Below, piece by piece: positions 30,719-41,517 of a stretch of DNA of 64,000 nucleotides (the stretch's first letter is position 1; each line of letters opens with the position of its first letter). A model generated the notes under the pieces. That model saw only the letters and a list, made by a program, of their open reading frames with translations. It was not told the DNA's origin and made no database searches. A program made the position numbers and the translations under genes. Source of the DNA: Gracilaria gracilis (Eukaryota; Rhodophyta; Florideophyceae; Gracilariales; Gracilariaceae); assembly GCA_030374805.1 (NCBI GenBank), contig JARGSG010000002.1, positions 1 through 64,000 on the forward strand, in the 5' to 3' direction.

Positions 30719-33221
30719 CCTCTCATAAAAAGGCCAATTTCGGACAACATTTGAAAATCTTTTAAATATCTCTAAAACTGTTGTGTTCTGGCTTTCTTGC
30801 ATGTGCGCAATCGATTCAGCATGGCTGCTTCCATCTAGAGCACATCTTCGCTAGGCGATTTGACTCTCTCACTAATGGGTATCCAGGAAACTATGCCCTG
30901 AGCTTGAAACCATCGACAAAGGTTGAACCTGGTCAATTTTGGACAGACGCCAAACCAACCGCATCACATACTACGCCACCAATAAGCTCGCCAATTCCAT
31001 CAACAACAGCGTCGTACCACTTACGAGTACGGATATCTATCTCACTACGCCTCTTCTTCGCGCTTGCACGCTGCTTCCGCTCACACAGATTAGCAACCCG
31101 ACCCTGTAGCATTTTGTGCTGCTTTGCTTTTCGAATTTTCTCCCGCTTTTCAGCCTTCTTCTGAGCTTTTTCCAAACGCTCCTTTTCCTTTTCAGCCCTC
31201 TGCTACTGCTTTGCAGCAGCATGAGCTTTGGCCTCCTGCTGCTTCAATTGCTTCTCTTTTTGTTTGTACTCTTTCTGTTTAAGCATTTCTTCTACGGTTT
31301 TGTGCTCGGCTGGGGAGCCGCAATCCAGGGGCACAGAACGGACTTCGCTGCTGGGCTCATTCTGGCGTTCTATTTCTTTTGCCGTTTTGACTGGAGAGAT
31401 GGCCTTCGTTATAATACTATAAGCCGTATTTGCATTTCCCATTAGGTTTGTAAGATGCTTAACCTTCATGGAAGTGCTTACATTTTTCTCCAGAATTAGA
31501 GTCGCCTTTGCAACAACCTGTTCGTTGGTTTGTCTCAAGCAAACCGACGACAACCGTGAACCAATTGCAGGTGGTTCTTCCAATTCGACTCGGCTCTTTT
31601 CCGCTTCTATGTCTTTAAATCTGTCGGCAAACCCGGGGTTGAAGGGAAAAAACCTGTGTCTGCAAAAGAGTTCTTAATATGAGACACAGTACTACACCTA
31701 TGGGCATAGGCGGCGCACACTAAGTTGAACTGGGGAGTACGCGTATCCGGTATCAGAGCCTTGTGGAATTCATCTCTCAAGAAACGCATTGACTGCTTAA
31801 AGCGTTTGTTGATACGTCTGTCACATGGCTGCAAAATGTGCGAGGTATTGGCGGGCTTCACAACAAGCAAACCGTCTTTCTCAATTTCCTCCACCCACTC
31901 GATACCCTTACGTGAAGCATGGCCATCGAGAGTCAACAGGTACAATTTCGACTTCGGGACATTCTGCCTTACAAACTTGTTTACGTGCTTTATGAAAGCG
32001 TGCAGAGTCTCCCCGTCCATGGACCTATTTTCTGTGCATTTGATAACAGAACCCTCGGGTAACCAGTCGGGCTTAAAATATCGTTGGGCATACTTTCGGA
32101 CTGTCATGGTAAACTTTTGACAATGGCTGCACCCAACCAGACATTGGATTCTTTCCAGCTACTATATAAAATGGAGGAGCCTCTAGTCCAGAGGCAGAGC
32201 ACACGATTACAGCTGTGATGTGCTTGTTGATTCCATTTGTCTTTTGTTGAACACGGCAGACCCCATGTTTGGATTTCGTGGGGCCATAGGTCTTCTTTGC
32301 TTTCCCCCATGTTGCATCTACTGCTGTTTCGTCCATATTCCAAATGCGGGCAGGGTCCTGCAACAAGCCGTTGTGTTTCTCACAGAGATTTCGGACTATG
32401 TCAAAGAGTGATTTGATATGTTCGTGATTCTCACCCTTTAGCTTTGCGTTATCTTTCGGGTAAAAGATCCGAAATGAGAGTGTCTTACTATGTCGGCTGC
32501 TGAATGAACGGATTGCATCGTCCGATGGTATGCCATTTCTTCAACCCGGACGCCCATCGGAGGCTACAGATGCCATTACATGACTAATAGTGTCATTTTC
32601 TACTGCAAATCCTCGTTCGGCGGCCTCCAATATTCGTTGTACAATTATCTTTTCTGCATCTTCGGTCAAGACGGGACGTCTCCCTGGTCGTGACCGCGAT
32701 ATATCTTGTGATTGGAGCGCCAGTTCAGTGTGTTATTTTACGTATATCATTCGTTTCAAGTCGTGTATGGATGACTTGCTCAGTCCTGTGTGTTCCGCAA
32801 TTGTTCTCAAGGGGAACTTGGGAAACTTTAGAATCATTGTACTGCTTTTAGCTTCTGTTAACATTGAAATGTGGCAGTGACGCGAATCTCACGGATTTTG
32901 AGAGCCTGTCTGCGTATAAACAACGCCATAACGAGTCGTTGCGTGTAAAACTAGGAGTAGTGGATGCCGTATGCGGTCGCAAGAGGGGTAAAGAATGGTA
33001 AAGAAGGTCTGGTTTTATTGAAGTCAGAGTGAAGAATCCCAGCATTCCTGCCGTTTGCGTTTGAATGTGGCGCCATTTTTGGTATCGATCTCTTTGTCTT
33101 ATCAACGAGATCCTAGGCAGCGTACTAGGTGCAAGAATAGAGCAGTATAGAGATCCTTATTTAAGGAACAATAACCGTGTCCAGAATTGAATGGTTTTCA
33201 GAAGTAACCCTTTTCGGACGG
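30719..33221 (-). mobile_element. Pogo-like DNA transposon A (broken)
   Basis: The left end reads TA then CCTCTCATAAAAAGGCC (30719 on). The right end, complemented, reads TA then CCGTCCGAAAAGGGTT (33221 leftward), giving degenerate inverted ends of about 30 bases. The ends abut the next element at a shared GGTACC. Length is about 2.5 kb, with a transposase on the minus strand. Confidence 0.6.
30933..32880 (-). pseudogene. Transposase of pogo-like element A
   Basis: Recognisable in order on the minus strand: I-W-N-M-D-E-T-A near 32340 (first aspartate), V-C-S-A-S-G-L-E-A-P-P-F near 32190, L-L-T-L-D-G-H-A-S-R-K-G near 31930 (second aspartate), H-I-L-Q-P-C-D-R-R-I-N-K-R-F near 31830 (third aspartate, about 34 residues later), then a long basic coiled-coil tail to about 30940. 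Frameshifts lie near 32080 and 31590 with a stop at 31203; the part before 32370 is decayed. Confidence 0.7.
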
Positions 33222-33223
33222 TA

Positions 33224-35666
33224 CCGTTCTTAAAAGGCTGATTTTGGACAGTTTTTCAAAACTTTCGGTTTATCTCAGAAAGTATCCACTTTTAGCCTCC
33301 ACAGAGCATCGGAATGGCTTTCTCGTCGTCTCTTCCATGCGGGTGCCAACCTTCAAGTGTTACCTACTACTGACGAGATTTGGAGAGAGTCAGCACTCTC
33401 CAGCGCCACACCATCCTCAATATCCTCAAAAGAGGTCGGTTTTGGAAACAAAGCCGACTCCGTCACATGCCCTATCAGTGCTCCCACCGCCTCCGACGCC
33501 GCTTCTGCCGCACACAACGATAATGGAGAGAACGCCTTCGATGACTTCTGCAAAAACTTACCCCGTTTCTTCCGTACCTGGCGCATACAGTCCTACACAA
33601 TGCGACCACGATAGACTTGCATTTGCTTTCTATAGCATTCCTCCATCCGCCTCTGTTGCGCCTCAACCCTTTTATGTTGCGCTTTCACTTTTGCAGCCTC
33701 CTTCTTTGCCCGTTCAGTCTCTCTGTGTTCGGCTCTGAGCGCCGCCTGCGTCTCCTTCTGCTGCCTTTGAAGTTGTTTACGTTTGTGTTCCTCTATCATT
33801 TTTGCGACCGTCTTCAATTCCGCCAGAGCACCGCAATCATATGGATCTAATTTGGGCTTAACATAACCATCACCCGCGAGAACCTTCTTGGATTTCAAAG
33901 GGGTAATGCTCTTCATTATTATGTTGTGAGCTGTTGTGGCACTCTCGAAGAGCTTTGTGAGGTTGTGAACTTTTTTTGACTCGTTCATTGGAGTTTCAAA
34001 GATGTTCCTAGCCTTCTCCAGTACTTCCGCATCCATCCTACGCACCTGTACGCGCTGCAAATGACCCGCAACTGAGTCCTCTTCTGGTGTATTCACAGTT
34101 TTCATCTCTTCCTTTTTCTCCTTAAACCGATTGGCGAAGGCTGGATTGAATGGAAAAAGACCTGTAGATTCGAAGGAGACTGTCATCACGGGAACAGTAA
34201 TTGTATGATGAACATATATAGCGCAAGCAAAGTTGAACCTTGGGGTACGGGTCTCCGGTATAGCGAACTTATTGAAGGAATCCCGAATATGGCGAATGGA
34301 TTCCTGAAAGGTTTTGTTGATCCTCTTATCGCATGGCTGGAGAATATGAGAGGTACTCGCCGGTTTAATGACAGGCAGGCAGTTGTTCTTCTCGCATTCC
34401 ACGACCCACTCAAACCCCTTTCTTGACGAATGTCCATCCATCGTCAAAAGATAAGGGTCTGACTCTGGGACATGCTGACGAACGAAACTGTTGACATGTT
34501 TCACAAATGCAGCAAGTATTTCCTTGGTCATCGATCCATTTTCAGTACACTTTATAACTGCGTTCTTGGGCATCCAGTGTGGGCGCTGAAATGGTCTGCA
34601 TATGTCCTCACTTTTTTTTAAACGGCGGGCACTGGCTCAAACCGACTTGACATGACATTTTTCCCTGATATTATGAAGAACGGTGGTGCCTTGAGTCCCG
34701 ATGCAGAACAAACCACAACGGCGGTTATATGTTTGTCAACTCCTTGAACGTTCTGTGACACCCTGCACCCACCGTGCTTCGATGTAGCTGCCCCATACGA
34801 TTTAATTGCTTTACCCCATGTCGAATCAAGAGCCGTTTCGTCCATATTCCACACCCGGGATGGGTCTGTTAGAAGGCCTTTTTTCTCTTTGCCGAGTTTC
34901 CCGACTACATCAAAGAAGCTTTTGACATGCTCATAATTCTCGCCTTTTATTTTGGCGTACTCGTTTGGATAGAATGTCTTATACGACAGATCTCTGTGAC
35001 ATGCACGGAAAGAGCGCACTGCATCATCAGACCAAATGACGTTCTTCCAACCGCGGCGGTTATTCTCTTCTATGTATGACATGACTTGCTTCAATGTGTC
35101 ATTATCTACAACAAAGCCACATTAAGCGGCTTCGAACATTGGTTGAACTATCATATCTTCTTCACACGGCGTAAGAAGTTTTCGGCCTCCAGCCTGTGAC
35201 TTCGATGCTTCAGATACATGGTGCTTGATGGCTTTGTTATTGTTGGTGGTTAGTAACTTTTTTGGGTTGTAAATGAGAGTCTTGCTCAATCCCGTGTAAG
35301 TGTTTATTGTGCGAAGAGAATACTTCTTTTTTGTTACTCTGAGCATAGACACTGCAAGTCGTTTTATTTTGCGTCTGTTCTCCACCTGTTGCTTGCTTTT
35401 TTTGTATTGGCTGGCCTGTTGTCTCATCGACAGAGCTATGAGAGGCTTTCGTGGTGGATATGAAGTCCTTAGATTGGCTTTGGTAGACGTAGAGCAAAGT
35501 GTTAACCCAACTTTCTATGGCTAGGAGCTGTAGAGGAACTTACTTTTTATAGTAAATTTACTGAGATGAATAGACTTCAAGACGAACCATCAGGTCTGGA
35601 GATATGGGGTCATTAGTGATAAATTCTACTATCGACCTTTTTTCAAAATTAGCCTTTTAGGAACGG
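33224..35666 (-). mobile_element. Pogo-like DNA transposon B with TA target and inverted ends
   Basis: Left end: TA (33222-33223) then CCGTTCTTAAAAGGCTGATT. Right end, complemented: TA (35667-35668) then CCGTTCCTAAAAGGCTAATT. The inverted ends of 20 bases match at 18 positions, and the flanking TA is the expected duplication. Length 2443 bases. It carries a transposase on the minus strand with only two breaks, so it is younger than element A. Confidence 0.8.
33593..35427 (-). pseudogene. Transposase of pogo-like element B, two breaks
   Basis: From about 35427 an N-terminal helix-turn-helix-like part (Y-S-L-R-T-I-N-T-Y-T-G-L-S) runs to a TAA at 35122-35124. The same frame goes on through W-S-D-D-A-V, V-W-N-M-D-E-T-A-L-D-S-T-W-G-K (first aspartate) and V-C-S-A-S-G-L-K-A-P-P-F-F-I. 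A frameshift near a T run at about 34612 leads to the last frame with L-L-T-M-D-G-H-S-S-R-K-G (second aspartate), H-I-L-Q-P-C-D-K-R-I-N-K-T-F (third aspartate) and a lysine/glutamine-rich coiled-coil tail ending at 33593. All three catalytic aspartates are present. Confidence 0.75.
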
Positions 35667-35668
35667 TA

Positions 35669-36042
35669 CCTACCCCCCTTTAGTTGTGTACTCACAAAAC
35701 AATGCCATTTTTGTACTTCCTGTGTGTTCGTCAAATTAGAGGGGAGTGCCTTCTGCTGGGGAGACTGTGTTTGCAGAAAGTCTTGGGCTTTTGGTTGACT
35801 GGAACTTCGTTGAGCAATTTAATTGACTGTATTGGCGCCATTTTTTTGGGTCGTTTCGCTCGCTAATTTTGGAAAATTTAATTTAAAGTTTAGTCTAAAT
35901 AATAGAGTACTTTTGAAGATTTTGTTTCCTTGCATAACACCCGCCCCTTTCTTTCAATGTCACCCAAACTATCTATGGATTGTTAAGATATGAAAGGGCA
36001 GCTCGGGAGTGTTCGCCCGTATCTCGTGTAGTCTTTCTAAAG
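35669..36042. other. Boundary between repeat region and host gene block
   Basis: About 370 AT-rich bases with no recognised gene; the right part is the 3' flank of the UXS gene. Confidence 0.4.
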
Positions 36043-37227
36043 CTATTCGTCTACTGTCGCACTTTCTCCCAATATGCGGGCTTTGAAATCTTCAACCATG
36101 GGCACTAGGCCGTCTCTGAGGGCCACCTTGGGTTCCCATCCAAGGTGTTTCTTGGCCTTCGAAATGTCCGGCTTACGCTTCATAGGATCGTCTGGAGTGG
36201 CAGGCAGAAACTTAATGTCCAATTTGGAATTGACAAGGTCTTTGACAATCTCAGCAAGCTCTCTCATTGTGAACTCTCCTGGGTTACCAACGTTGAAGGG
36301 TCCCACATATTCGTCCTGATTCATCATTCGCACCATGCCGTCAACCAGATCAGCCACATAACAGAAACTGCGAGTTTGTAGACCATCACCGTAGATGGTG
36401 AGAGGTTCGCCACGAATAGCCTGTCCAACAAAGTTGGACACCACCCTTCCATCATTGAGAACCATGCGCGGACCATACGTATTGAAGATGCGGACAACTC
36501 GAATCTCAACGCCATGCTGCCTGTTATAGTCGAAGCTTAACGTTTCAGAAACGCGCTTACCCTCGTCATAACACGAACGGACGCCGATGGGATTGACATT
36601 ACCCCAATACTCCTCGGTTTGCGGGTGGATTTCAGGATCACCATACACCTCGGAAGTGGATGCCAGCAAGAAGCGAGCACCAGTTCGTTTGGCAAGGCCA
36701 AGCATGTTAATCGTACCCAAAACATTGGTCTTGATGGTTTTGATGGCGTTGTACTTGTAATGCACAGGTGAGGCCGGACAGGCCAGGTGATAAATCTGGT
36801 CCACTTCGGCGTTAAACGGCTCAGTTACGTCGTGGCGGAAGAACTCGAATCGCGGGTGGAGACGCCACTTCTCAAAGTTACTTTTCTTGCCCGTGAACAG
36901 GGAGTCGACCACGATGACCTCGTTTCCAGCTTCCATTAGTCGATCAACGAGATGGGATCCAATGAATCCAGCACCACCGGTGACAAGAATGCGTTTGTGC
37001 GTATCTGGACGGTTTGGAGCATTGAGGCCGCGCCTTTAGGTTGATCAGAATCGCACAGATTCAGAACAGGACATGAGAAGGTTAGGCACTCACGATGAAC
37101 ATGGACGTGTGCATGTAGTCACGGACAGGTAACGGTGAAGGTGCAGAACTTACCACATGGCGAGGTTATCGATGGCTTCGCCGCCATTGGCAGGCCGTTG
37201 AACGTCGACAAGCTTCTCGTTTGCCAT
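36043..37227 (-). CDS. UXS: UDP-glucuronate decarboxylase (UDP-xylose synthase), two exons
   Basis: Converts UDP-glucuronate to UDP-xylose with bound NAD, supplying xylose for cell-wall and matrix polysaccharides. Exon 1 (37154-37227) starts at ATG 37227; a 120-base GT-AG intron (37034-37153, donor GTAAGT, acceptor AAAG) joins in frame to exon 2 (36043-37033), giving 354 residues. The join restores the NAD-binding motif [14 protein letters not shown], which is split from the obvious long frame starting at 36936. The active-site pattern of the short-chain dehydrogenase superfamily is present: S-T-S-E-V-Y-G-D, then Y and K in S-C-Y-D-E-G-K-R. Further family blocks are [19 protein letters not shown] and G-D-G-L-Q-T-R-S-F. 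There is no N-terminal membrane anchor, so a cytosolic isoform is likely. It is divergently paired with RRP4. Confidence 0.92.
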
Positions 37228-37942
37228 GGGACAATAACTGTTATTTTATACGAGGAAAAGGTACAAGTTAGGCTGGCTGCGTGTTGCGGAGAAGGTGGGT
37301 GCCGTAAAGCCGGGGCACAATACGAGACTCAATTCGAAAGTACGAGACAGTGCAGGTGTTGAAGTACAAGGCGCTGGGGGGCGGTAGCCGAAATGGCGTT
37401 TATGGTGTGAGCAGCAAACTGGTGTGCGGGGGTGCGGCCTGATGCGAACGGAGGAGAGCGGGGAATGCGGCGCTCTGGAGCGCCCAATGTCAATAAAGTA
37501 ATGTGCGAATGAAACAGCAGACGGACGGTGACTGACACTGTCCCGCAAGAGCCCACGTCACAGACGATCACGGGAACGTCATGCGGCCGCGCAACTGGCT
37601 TTCTTCAATTGAGCGGTGTCGCGCAATTATATCGCAGCTTGTTTACAGCGCGTCTACGCGTCCACGCGCCCACGTAAAACACCGTGCAATGTGTTTGCCC
37701 CGCCATCTGAGCCGGCGCCGTTTGGCATTTGGATAGTCATCGGCGCTGAACGAATCCACGATCCCGAAACTTACCGGTGAATCTGCATGGGATCTCGTAT
37801 CTAGCACTCCGGCAAGTGTCATTTCCGCGATTTCGTGCCGGTGAATTCTGAGCTTCCACCCGCAATACAAGCGCGCTCAGGCCGCATTTCGAATCGATCA
37901 AGATCGGCCGCGGATCCTGGTCTACAGCAACTCTCTTGCACA
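37228..37942. promoter_or_regulatory. Divergent promoter region between UXS and RRP4
   Basis: 715 bases separate the two start codons. No other gene is recognised. The first 350 bases next to UXS are GC-rich with many CpG. Confidence 0.5.
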
Positions 37943-38881
37943 ATGGACATCGGTAAGGCAAGTTCGTTCACAATCTTCCGCCCGAAACGCGTCTCCGACA
38001 ACACAGACGCGGTGAACCGACTGGCACACGTGCCCATCACGGCGCCAGGCTCCAGCATTCCCACCGAGGATCACTCCGTGCGAGCGCGGGGAACGCTGCT
38101 CAGCAGCACCGAGTCCGGGAATGTGCTCACCGCCACGAGGGCGGGTGTGATTTCACGCGTCAACAAACTGGTCATGGTGATGCCACTTCGCGCGCGTTAC
38201 ATCCCGGAAACTGGCGATGTTGTGGTTGGTCGCGTGGTCGAAATAGGTAACAAACGATACAAGATAGATGTCAATGCTACGAAACATGCGTTTTTGTTGC
38301 TCACTGCGATCAATCTTCCTGGCGGCGTTCAAAGGCGGCGCAATCAGGAGGACGAACTCAACATGCGCAAGTACTTCAAGGAAGGTGATCTGGTCAGTGC
38401 CGAAGTTCAGGAACATCGAAAGGATGGTACCGTCGCACTACACACGAGAAGTCTTCGCTATGGAAAGTTGGCAGGCGGTCAACTGGTCATGGTGCAATCC
38501 GAGCTCGTGAAGAGGGCAAAGAAACATTTTCATGAACTACCATGTGGAGTGCATACTATTCTGGGAAACAATGGGTACGTTTTCTTATCGTCAATGCAGA
38601 AGGGCCCTCTTTCCGTGGAGATGAGACGTCGCATAGCAAGGGTCTCCAACAGCATACTGGCTTTGGACAGCGAGTTCATAGCAATCGGTCCGGACACGAT
38701 TATGGACGTGTATCGGACAAGTTTAACTAACGCTGTGGAAGTAAAAGACATGTGCAAGCCGGACGTGATGAGGAGTATTTGTATGGGCGCTCGTTCCATG
38801 AGGGATGCTGCTGAAGTGGAAGCGATGCGATTGGTTGTTGATGGAATCCGCGTGAGGAGACACTGCCCAATAGGCTCGTAA
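37943..38881 (+). CDS. RRP4: Exosome complex component RRP4
   Basis: The RNA-binding cap subunit of the nuclear and cytoplasmic exosome, which helps feed RNA into the 3'-5' decay machine. The first ATG is 37943 (M-D-I-G-K), giving 312 residues, close to the human protein; the reading upstream has only a GTG. Order of domains: N-terminal region, S1 domain beginning near residue 85 (G-D-V-V-V-G-R-V-V-E-I, Y-K-I-D-V-N-A), then the diagnostic stretch L-P-G-G-V-Q-R-R-R-N-Q-E-D-E and Y-F-K-E-G-D-L-V-S-A-E-V-Q, L-H-T-R-S-L-R-Y-G-K-L, then a KH-type domain with H-T-I-L-G-N-N-G-Y-V-F. It is single-exon with all key blocks present. Confidence 0.92.
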   Translation: MDIGKASSFTIFRPKRVSDNTDAVNRLAHVPITAPGSSIPTEDHSVRARGTLLSSTESGNVLTATRAGVISRVNKLVMVMPLRARYIPETGDVVVGRVVEIGNKRYKIDVNATKHAFLLLTAINLPGGVQRRRNQEDELNMRKYFKEGDLVSAEVQEHRKDGTVALHTRSLRYGKLAGGQLVMVQSELVKRAKKHFHELPCGVHTILGNNGYVFLSSMQKGPLSVEMRRRIARVSNSILALDSEFIAIGPDTIMDVYRTSLTNAVEVKDMCKPDVMRSICMGARSMRDAAEVEAMRLVVDGIRVRRHCPIGS

Positions 38882-39532
38882 CCCCAAGTTCTGGCGCAAT
38901 GAAATCAGCGCACTGACACGGCCCCTAGGTTCTGTATGGTCATGCAGTTGACAAATCGTTCATTCTGCGCAATGTTGGCGGTTTTTATCGGAAACGGTGA
39001 GGGATCGAGCAATGCCCTTGTTTACGAGCCTGCTGATGGTGGAAGTACAAACCCCGGGGCAGTGGAGGACACACACGGGAAGAGGAAGACGAGCAAAAAC
39101 GAGAAACTGAGCAGCTTGCACGCGCAGCATGGGTTTTGGTGAATGATGTGGGAGCGGGTGGAGCATATTGAGCAATTTACAAAGTGGTAGCTACGAACGT
39201 CAACAGACGATAGCGGCATGTGACGAAGGCGATGAGAAAGCAGGCGCACACAGGTAGGGTTCTGGTGCAAGTTGCTCGGCGTCGGTCAGAAAGGACTTTA
39301 TGTTTGTTAGCACAGCGCAAGGGCTCGATCCAAGCGACACGAGAAAGTCAAAACAAGGCGATCACAACATGGCAGACGAGCGGAGCGGCGATTGTGTGTA
39401 ATTGTGCAGATGACGGTGGTTATGAGATATACATGTACAATATACATTGACGCGGTACACAGAGAAGAGATTCGCCGACGGATAAGACTATTGAGACGAC
39501 GGGAAGCGGCGCTCGGGGATCAGAAGAACATT
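38882..39532. other. Intergenic region downstream of RRP4
   Basis: 650 bases, 3' flank of RRP4 on the left and of the small minus-strand gene on the right. Short open frames lack features; nothing else recognised. Confidence 0.4.
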
Positions 39533-39863
39533 TTAGAACTTCTTTGAAGGGGGTACTGGGGAGGTAGCGGGCGTGGAAGCAGGCGACGAAGCAGGCGTCG
39601 AAGCCACCGAGCGAGATTCGGCGAGGAGCTCTTCCGAGGAGGAAAAGGTTTTGCCAGTTAGTCGGTCAACCTGTGTGGCAGAAGACAGAGCGAAGGTGTG
39701 TGAGAAGGGGACATGAATTTGCGGGCAAGAACAGGACAGGCGGTGAACTTACGAAGTAGTGTGAGAATGCACCAGACGGGGAACGACAGGTTCTTACTTC
39801 CCAACGCGGAGCTTGCTCTGGCTGGGGGACTGGAAGAAGGTGTTCGTCATGGAAGCGGTCCAT
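39533..39863 (-). CDS. Small two-exon gene, 82-residue protein of unknown function
   Basis: Exon 1 (39753-39863, ATG 39863) ends at a GTAAGT donor; an 82-base intron with a CACAG acceptor (39671-39752) joins in phase 0 to exon 2 (39533-39670, TAA). The joined protein has a compact part, P-R-W-E-V-R-T-C-R-S-P-S-G-A-F then F-V-D-R-L-T-G-K-T-F-S-S-S-E-E-L, and an alanine/serine/proline-rich tail ending P-P-S-K-K-F. The intron splits the conserved-looking part, and both splice sites match the other host introns here, which supports a real gene. The pattern of S-G ... T-G-K-x-F-x-S is vaguely like methyl-CpG-binding or related small beta folds, but too short to assign. A TATA box lies about 160 bases upstream. 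Confidence 0.6.
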
Positions 39864-40734
39864 TGTTATGTGAGGAGGACGAGGTGGGGGTGGGGTGGGG
39901 AGTTTAGAACGGAAATCCGGGTTCAGAGCTGGGCTGAAGGCGGAGGTAGGGAGGGGGAGAGAATGGAGGTGAGGAAAGAGCAGACGAAGGAAGGGGTGAG
40001 TAGTGATGAAGGGTGGGAGGGGTTCTTATATAGCGGGTCGGTGGTGGCGGATGTGAGGAGGTGGACGAAGGGCGGTGGCCAGAGATTACGGTAACTGTGC
40101 AGACTGGCGTGTTCCCGGGGAACGCAAGCAACGCGCACGACGGGTGCAAACGGGGGCAGACATTTGCAGGAACATATCCGGGATTTGCAAAAAATCTCAG
40201 CGCACAGCACCACAAGTCGCGGGTCGCGCAACGCGGGTCGGAACGCTCCCAATCTGGCGCGATCTGCGGCTCGGGCGCGCGCATGTTTCGTGCGCGATCA
40301 ACGCGACGCGCACACCGCCCGTTCGCGCCGTTTGTGATGGGGCGCGCAAGATTTTTTGACAGCCATTGGCTGTGCTCGCGCGCTGTGGCACGCGCGCACG
40401 CGCGAGCCGAATGCGGACAGCTGTCGCCTCTCACGCGCGCGATGGAAGGTGCGTCATTCCGCGCGTGTCGCGCGTGCGCGATCCGTGGTGCAGACCTAAG
40501 TGGCGCCCCCTCTGCGTGCCATATCCTCCACTCACTGCCGCCGCTGCCACGCGCTTACATTTCCGTCCGCTCCGCGCCGCTGGTAGCCTCCATGTTCTTC
40601 GGTTGCCGTGCATTGCTGGTCGCCTGTACTCCTTCCACCGCGAGCAAAAATGCACCTGCCGCCGTCCGTTTCTGCAATTGTTTCTGCCGCCCCGTCGCAC
40701 CATCCATCTCCTCGTCCCGCATCCATCTCTCAGC
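39864..40734. promoter_or_regulatory. GC-rich divergent region upstream of VPS28 and of the small gene
   Basis: The 871 bases between the two start codons contain long alternating purine-pyrimidine GC tracts, for example GGCACGCGCGCACGCGCG near 40387-40404 and many CGCG steps from 40240 to 40480. Open frames on both strands are a side effect of GC content. It probably contains both promoters. Confidence 0.45.
40025..40032 (-). promoter_or_regulatory. TATA box of the small two-exon gene
   Basis: TATATAAG on the minus strand, 162 bases before ATG 39863, inside otherwise GC-rich DNA and followed at about 30 bases by a pyrimidine-rich stretch (CATCACTACTCACCCC) that could serve as start site. 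Confidence 0.5.
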
Positions 40735-41517
40735 ATGGCCGCGCGAATGCCCGACTCTGCGTACTGGCAGGCGCAGGCGCCGCCGGCCGCCTCCGTGCCG
40801 CCGCCGGCTTCGCACAAGCCCGCCAACTTCACGGCTGAAATCCCGCGCCCGCCGCCGCTTTCCGCCCCGCACACGTCGTTGTTCTCCACCAAGCCGCCCT
40901 CCGGCACCGCCGTCAAGTTGTTTACCGACAAGGCCGAGAAGGAGATGTACGAGGATATGTCAGCCGTCTTCAGTCTGCTCACCGCCACCGAACGGCTTGA
41001 GAATATCTGGGCCAGACGCGGCGCCATTGCGCAGAACGATTATGAACAGCAGTGCGAAAAACTCATCCAGCAATTTCGCGTGCTACGTACTTCTACAGAG
41101 AAATCCATCCCCAACATTGACAAGTTCATTGCCGAGTACGAGTGCAAGGCGAGCAAAGCGCGCCCAAGGTTGAAGGCCGGCGTTCCGGCCACCGTGCCCA
41201 ACGTTAGTAACACCCCGAAGGACCTTGGCAAGTTTGTCATGCGTTGTACCATGCTGTTCCATTATTGCATATCGTGTATTGATATGAATCAGCGTGCTGT
41301 CAATGTGCTTTTGCCAGATTTGACATCGCTCATGAAAACACTGGCCAGGGTGCCGGCGCTCGGAAACAATTTTGAGTTTGGTGATAAGATTCGTATGTGG
41401 GTTGAGAAGCTCAATGGAATGCCTGCCAATGAAGAGTTGTCAGAGCAAGATGCGGCGCAGCTCAAGCTCGACTTGGACAACGGCTATGCCGAGTTTGAAC
41501 GCGCCTACAACGACTAA
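40735..41517 (+). CDS. VPS28: ESCRT-I subunit VPS28
   Basis: Part of the ESCRT-I complex on endosomes (with VPS23/TSG101 and VPS37), sorting ubiquitinated membrane proteins into multivesicular bodies. ATG 40735 (M-A-A-R-M-P-D) gives 260 residues, single exon, slightly longer than the usual 210-240 because of an alanine/proline-rich N-terminal extension of about 60 residues. The core begins V-K-L-F-T-D-K-A-E-K-E-M-Y-E, continues with C-E-K-L-I-Q-Q-F and I-A-E-Y-E-C-K-A-S-K-A-R-P-R-L, and ends with the C-terminal four-helix domain: V-N-V-L-L-P-D-L, I-R-M-W-V-E-K-L-N-G-M-P-A-N-E-E-L, and L-K-L-D-L-D-N-G-Y-A-E-F. Longer upstream open frames are GC-driven and not part of the gene. Confidence 0.9.
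   Translation: MAARMPDSAYWQAQAPPAASVPPPASHKPANFTAEIPRPPPLSAPHTSLFSTKPPSGTAVKLFTDKAEKEMYEDMSAVFSLLTATERLENIWARRGAIAQNDYEQQCEKLIQQFRVLRTSTEKSIPNIDKFIAEYECKASKARPRLKAGVPATVPNVSNTPKDLGKFVMRCTMLFHYCISCIDMNQRAVNVLLPDLTSLMKTLARVPALGNNFEFGDKIRMWVEKLNGMPANEELSEQDAAQLKLDLDNGYAEFERAYND

Noticed and set aside
30020-30802. 260-codon minus-strand frame
   Set aside because: Its left part is antisense to the degraded pogo tail and the composition is not protein-like; treated as a shadow.
38936-39450. Short plus-strand open frames downstream of RRP4
   Set aside because: No start context, splice sites or similarity; regarded as chance frames in the 3' flank.
40061-41173. 370-codon plus-strand frame overlapping VPS28
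   Set aside because: Arginine/serine/proline-rich reading in the wrong frame of a GC-rich region; VPS28 in the neighbouring frame explains the sequence.
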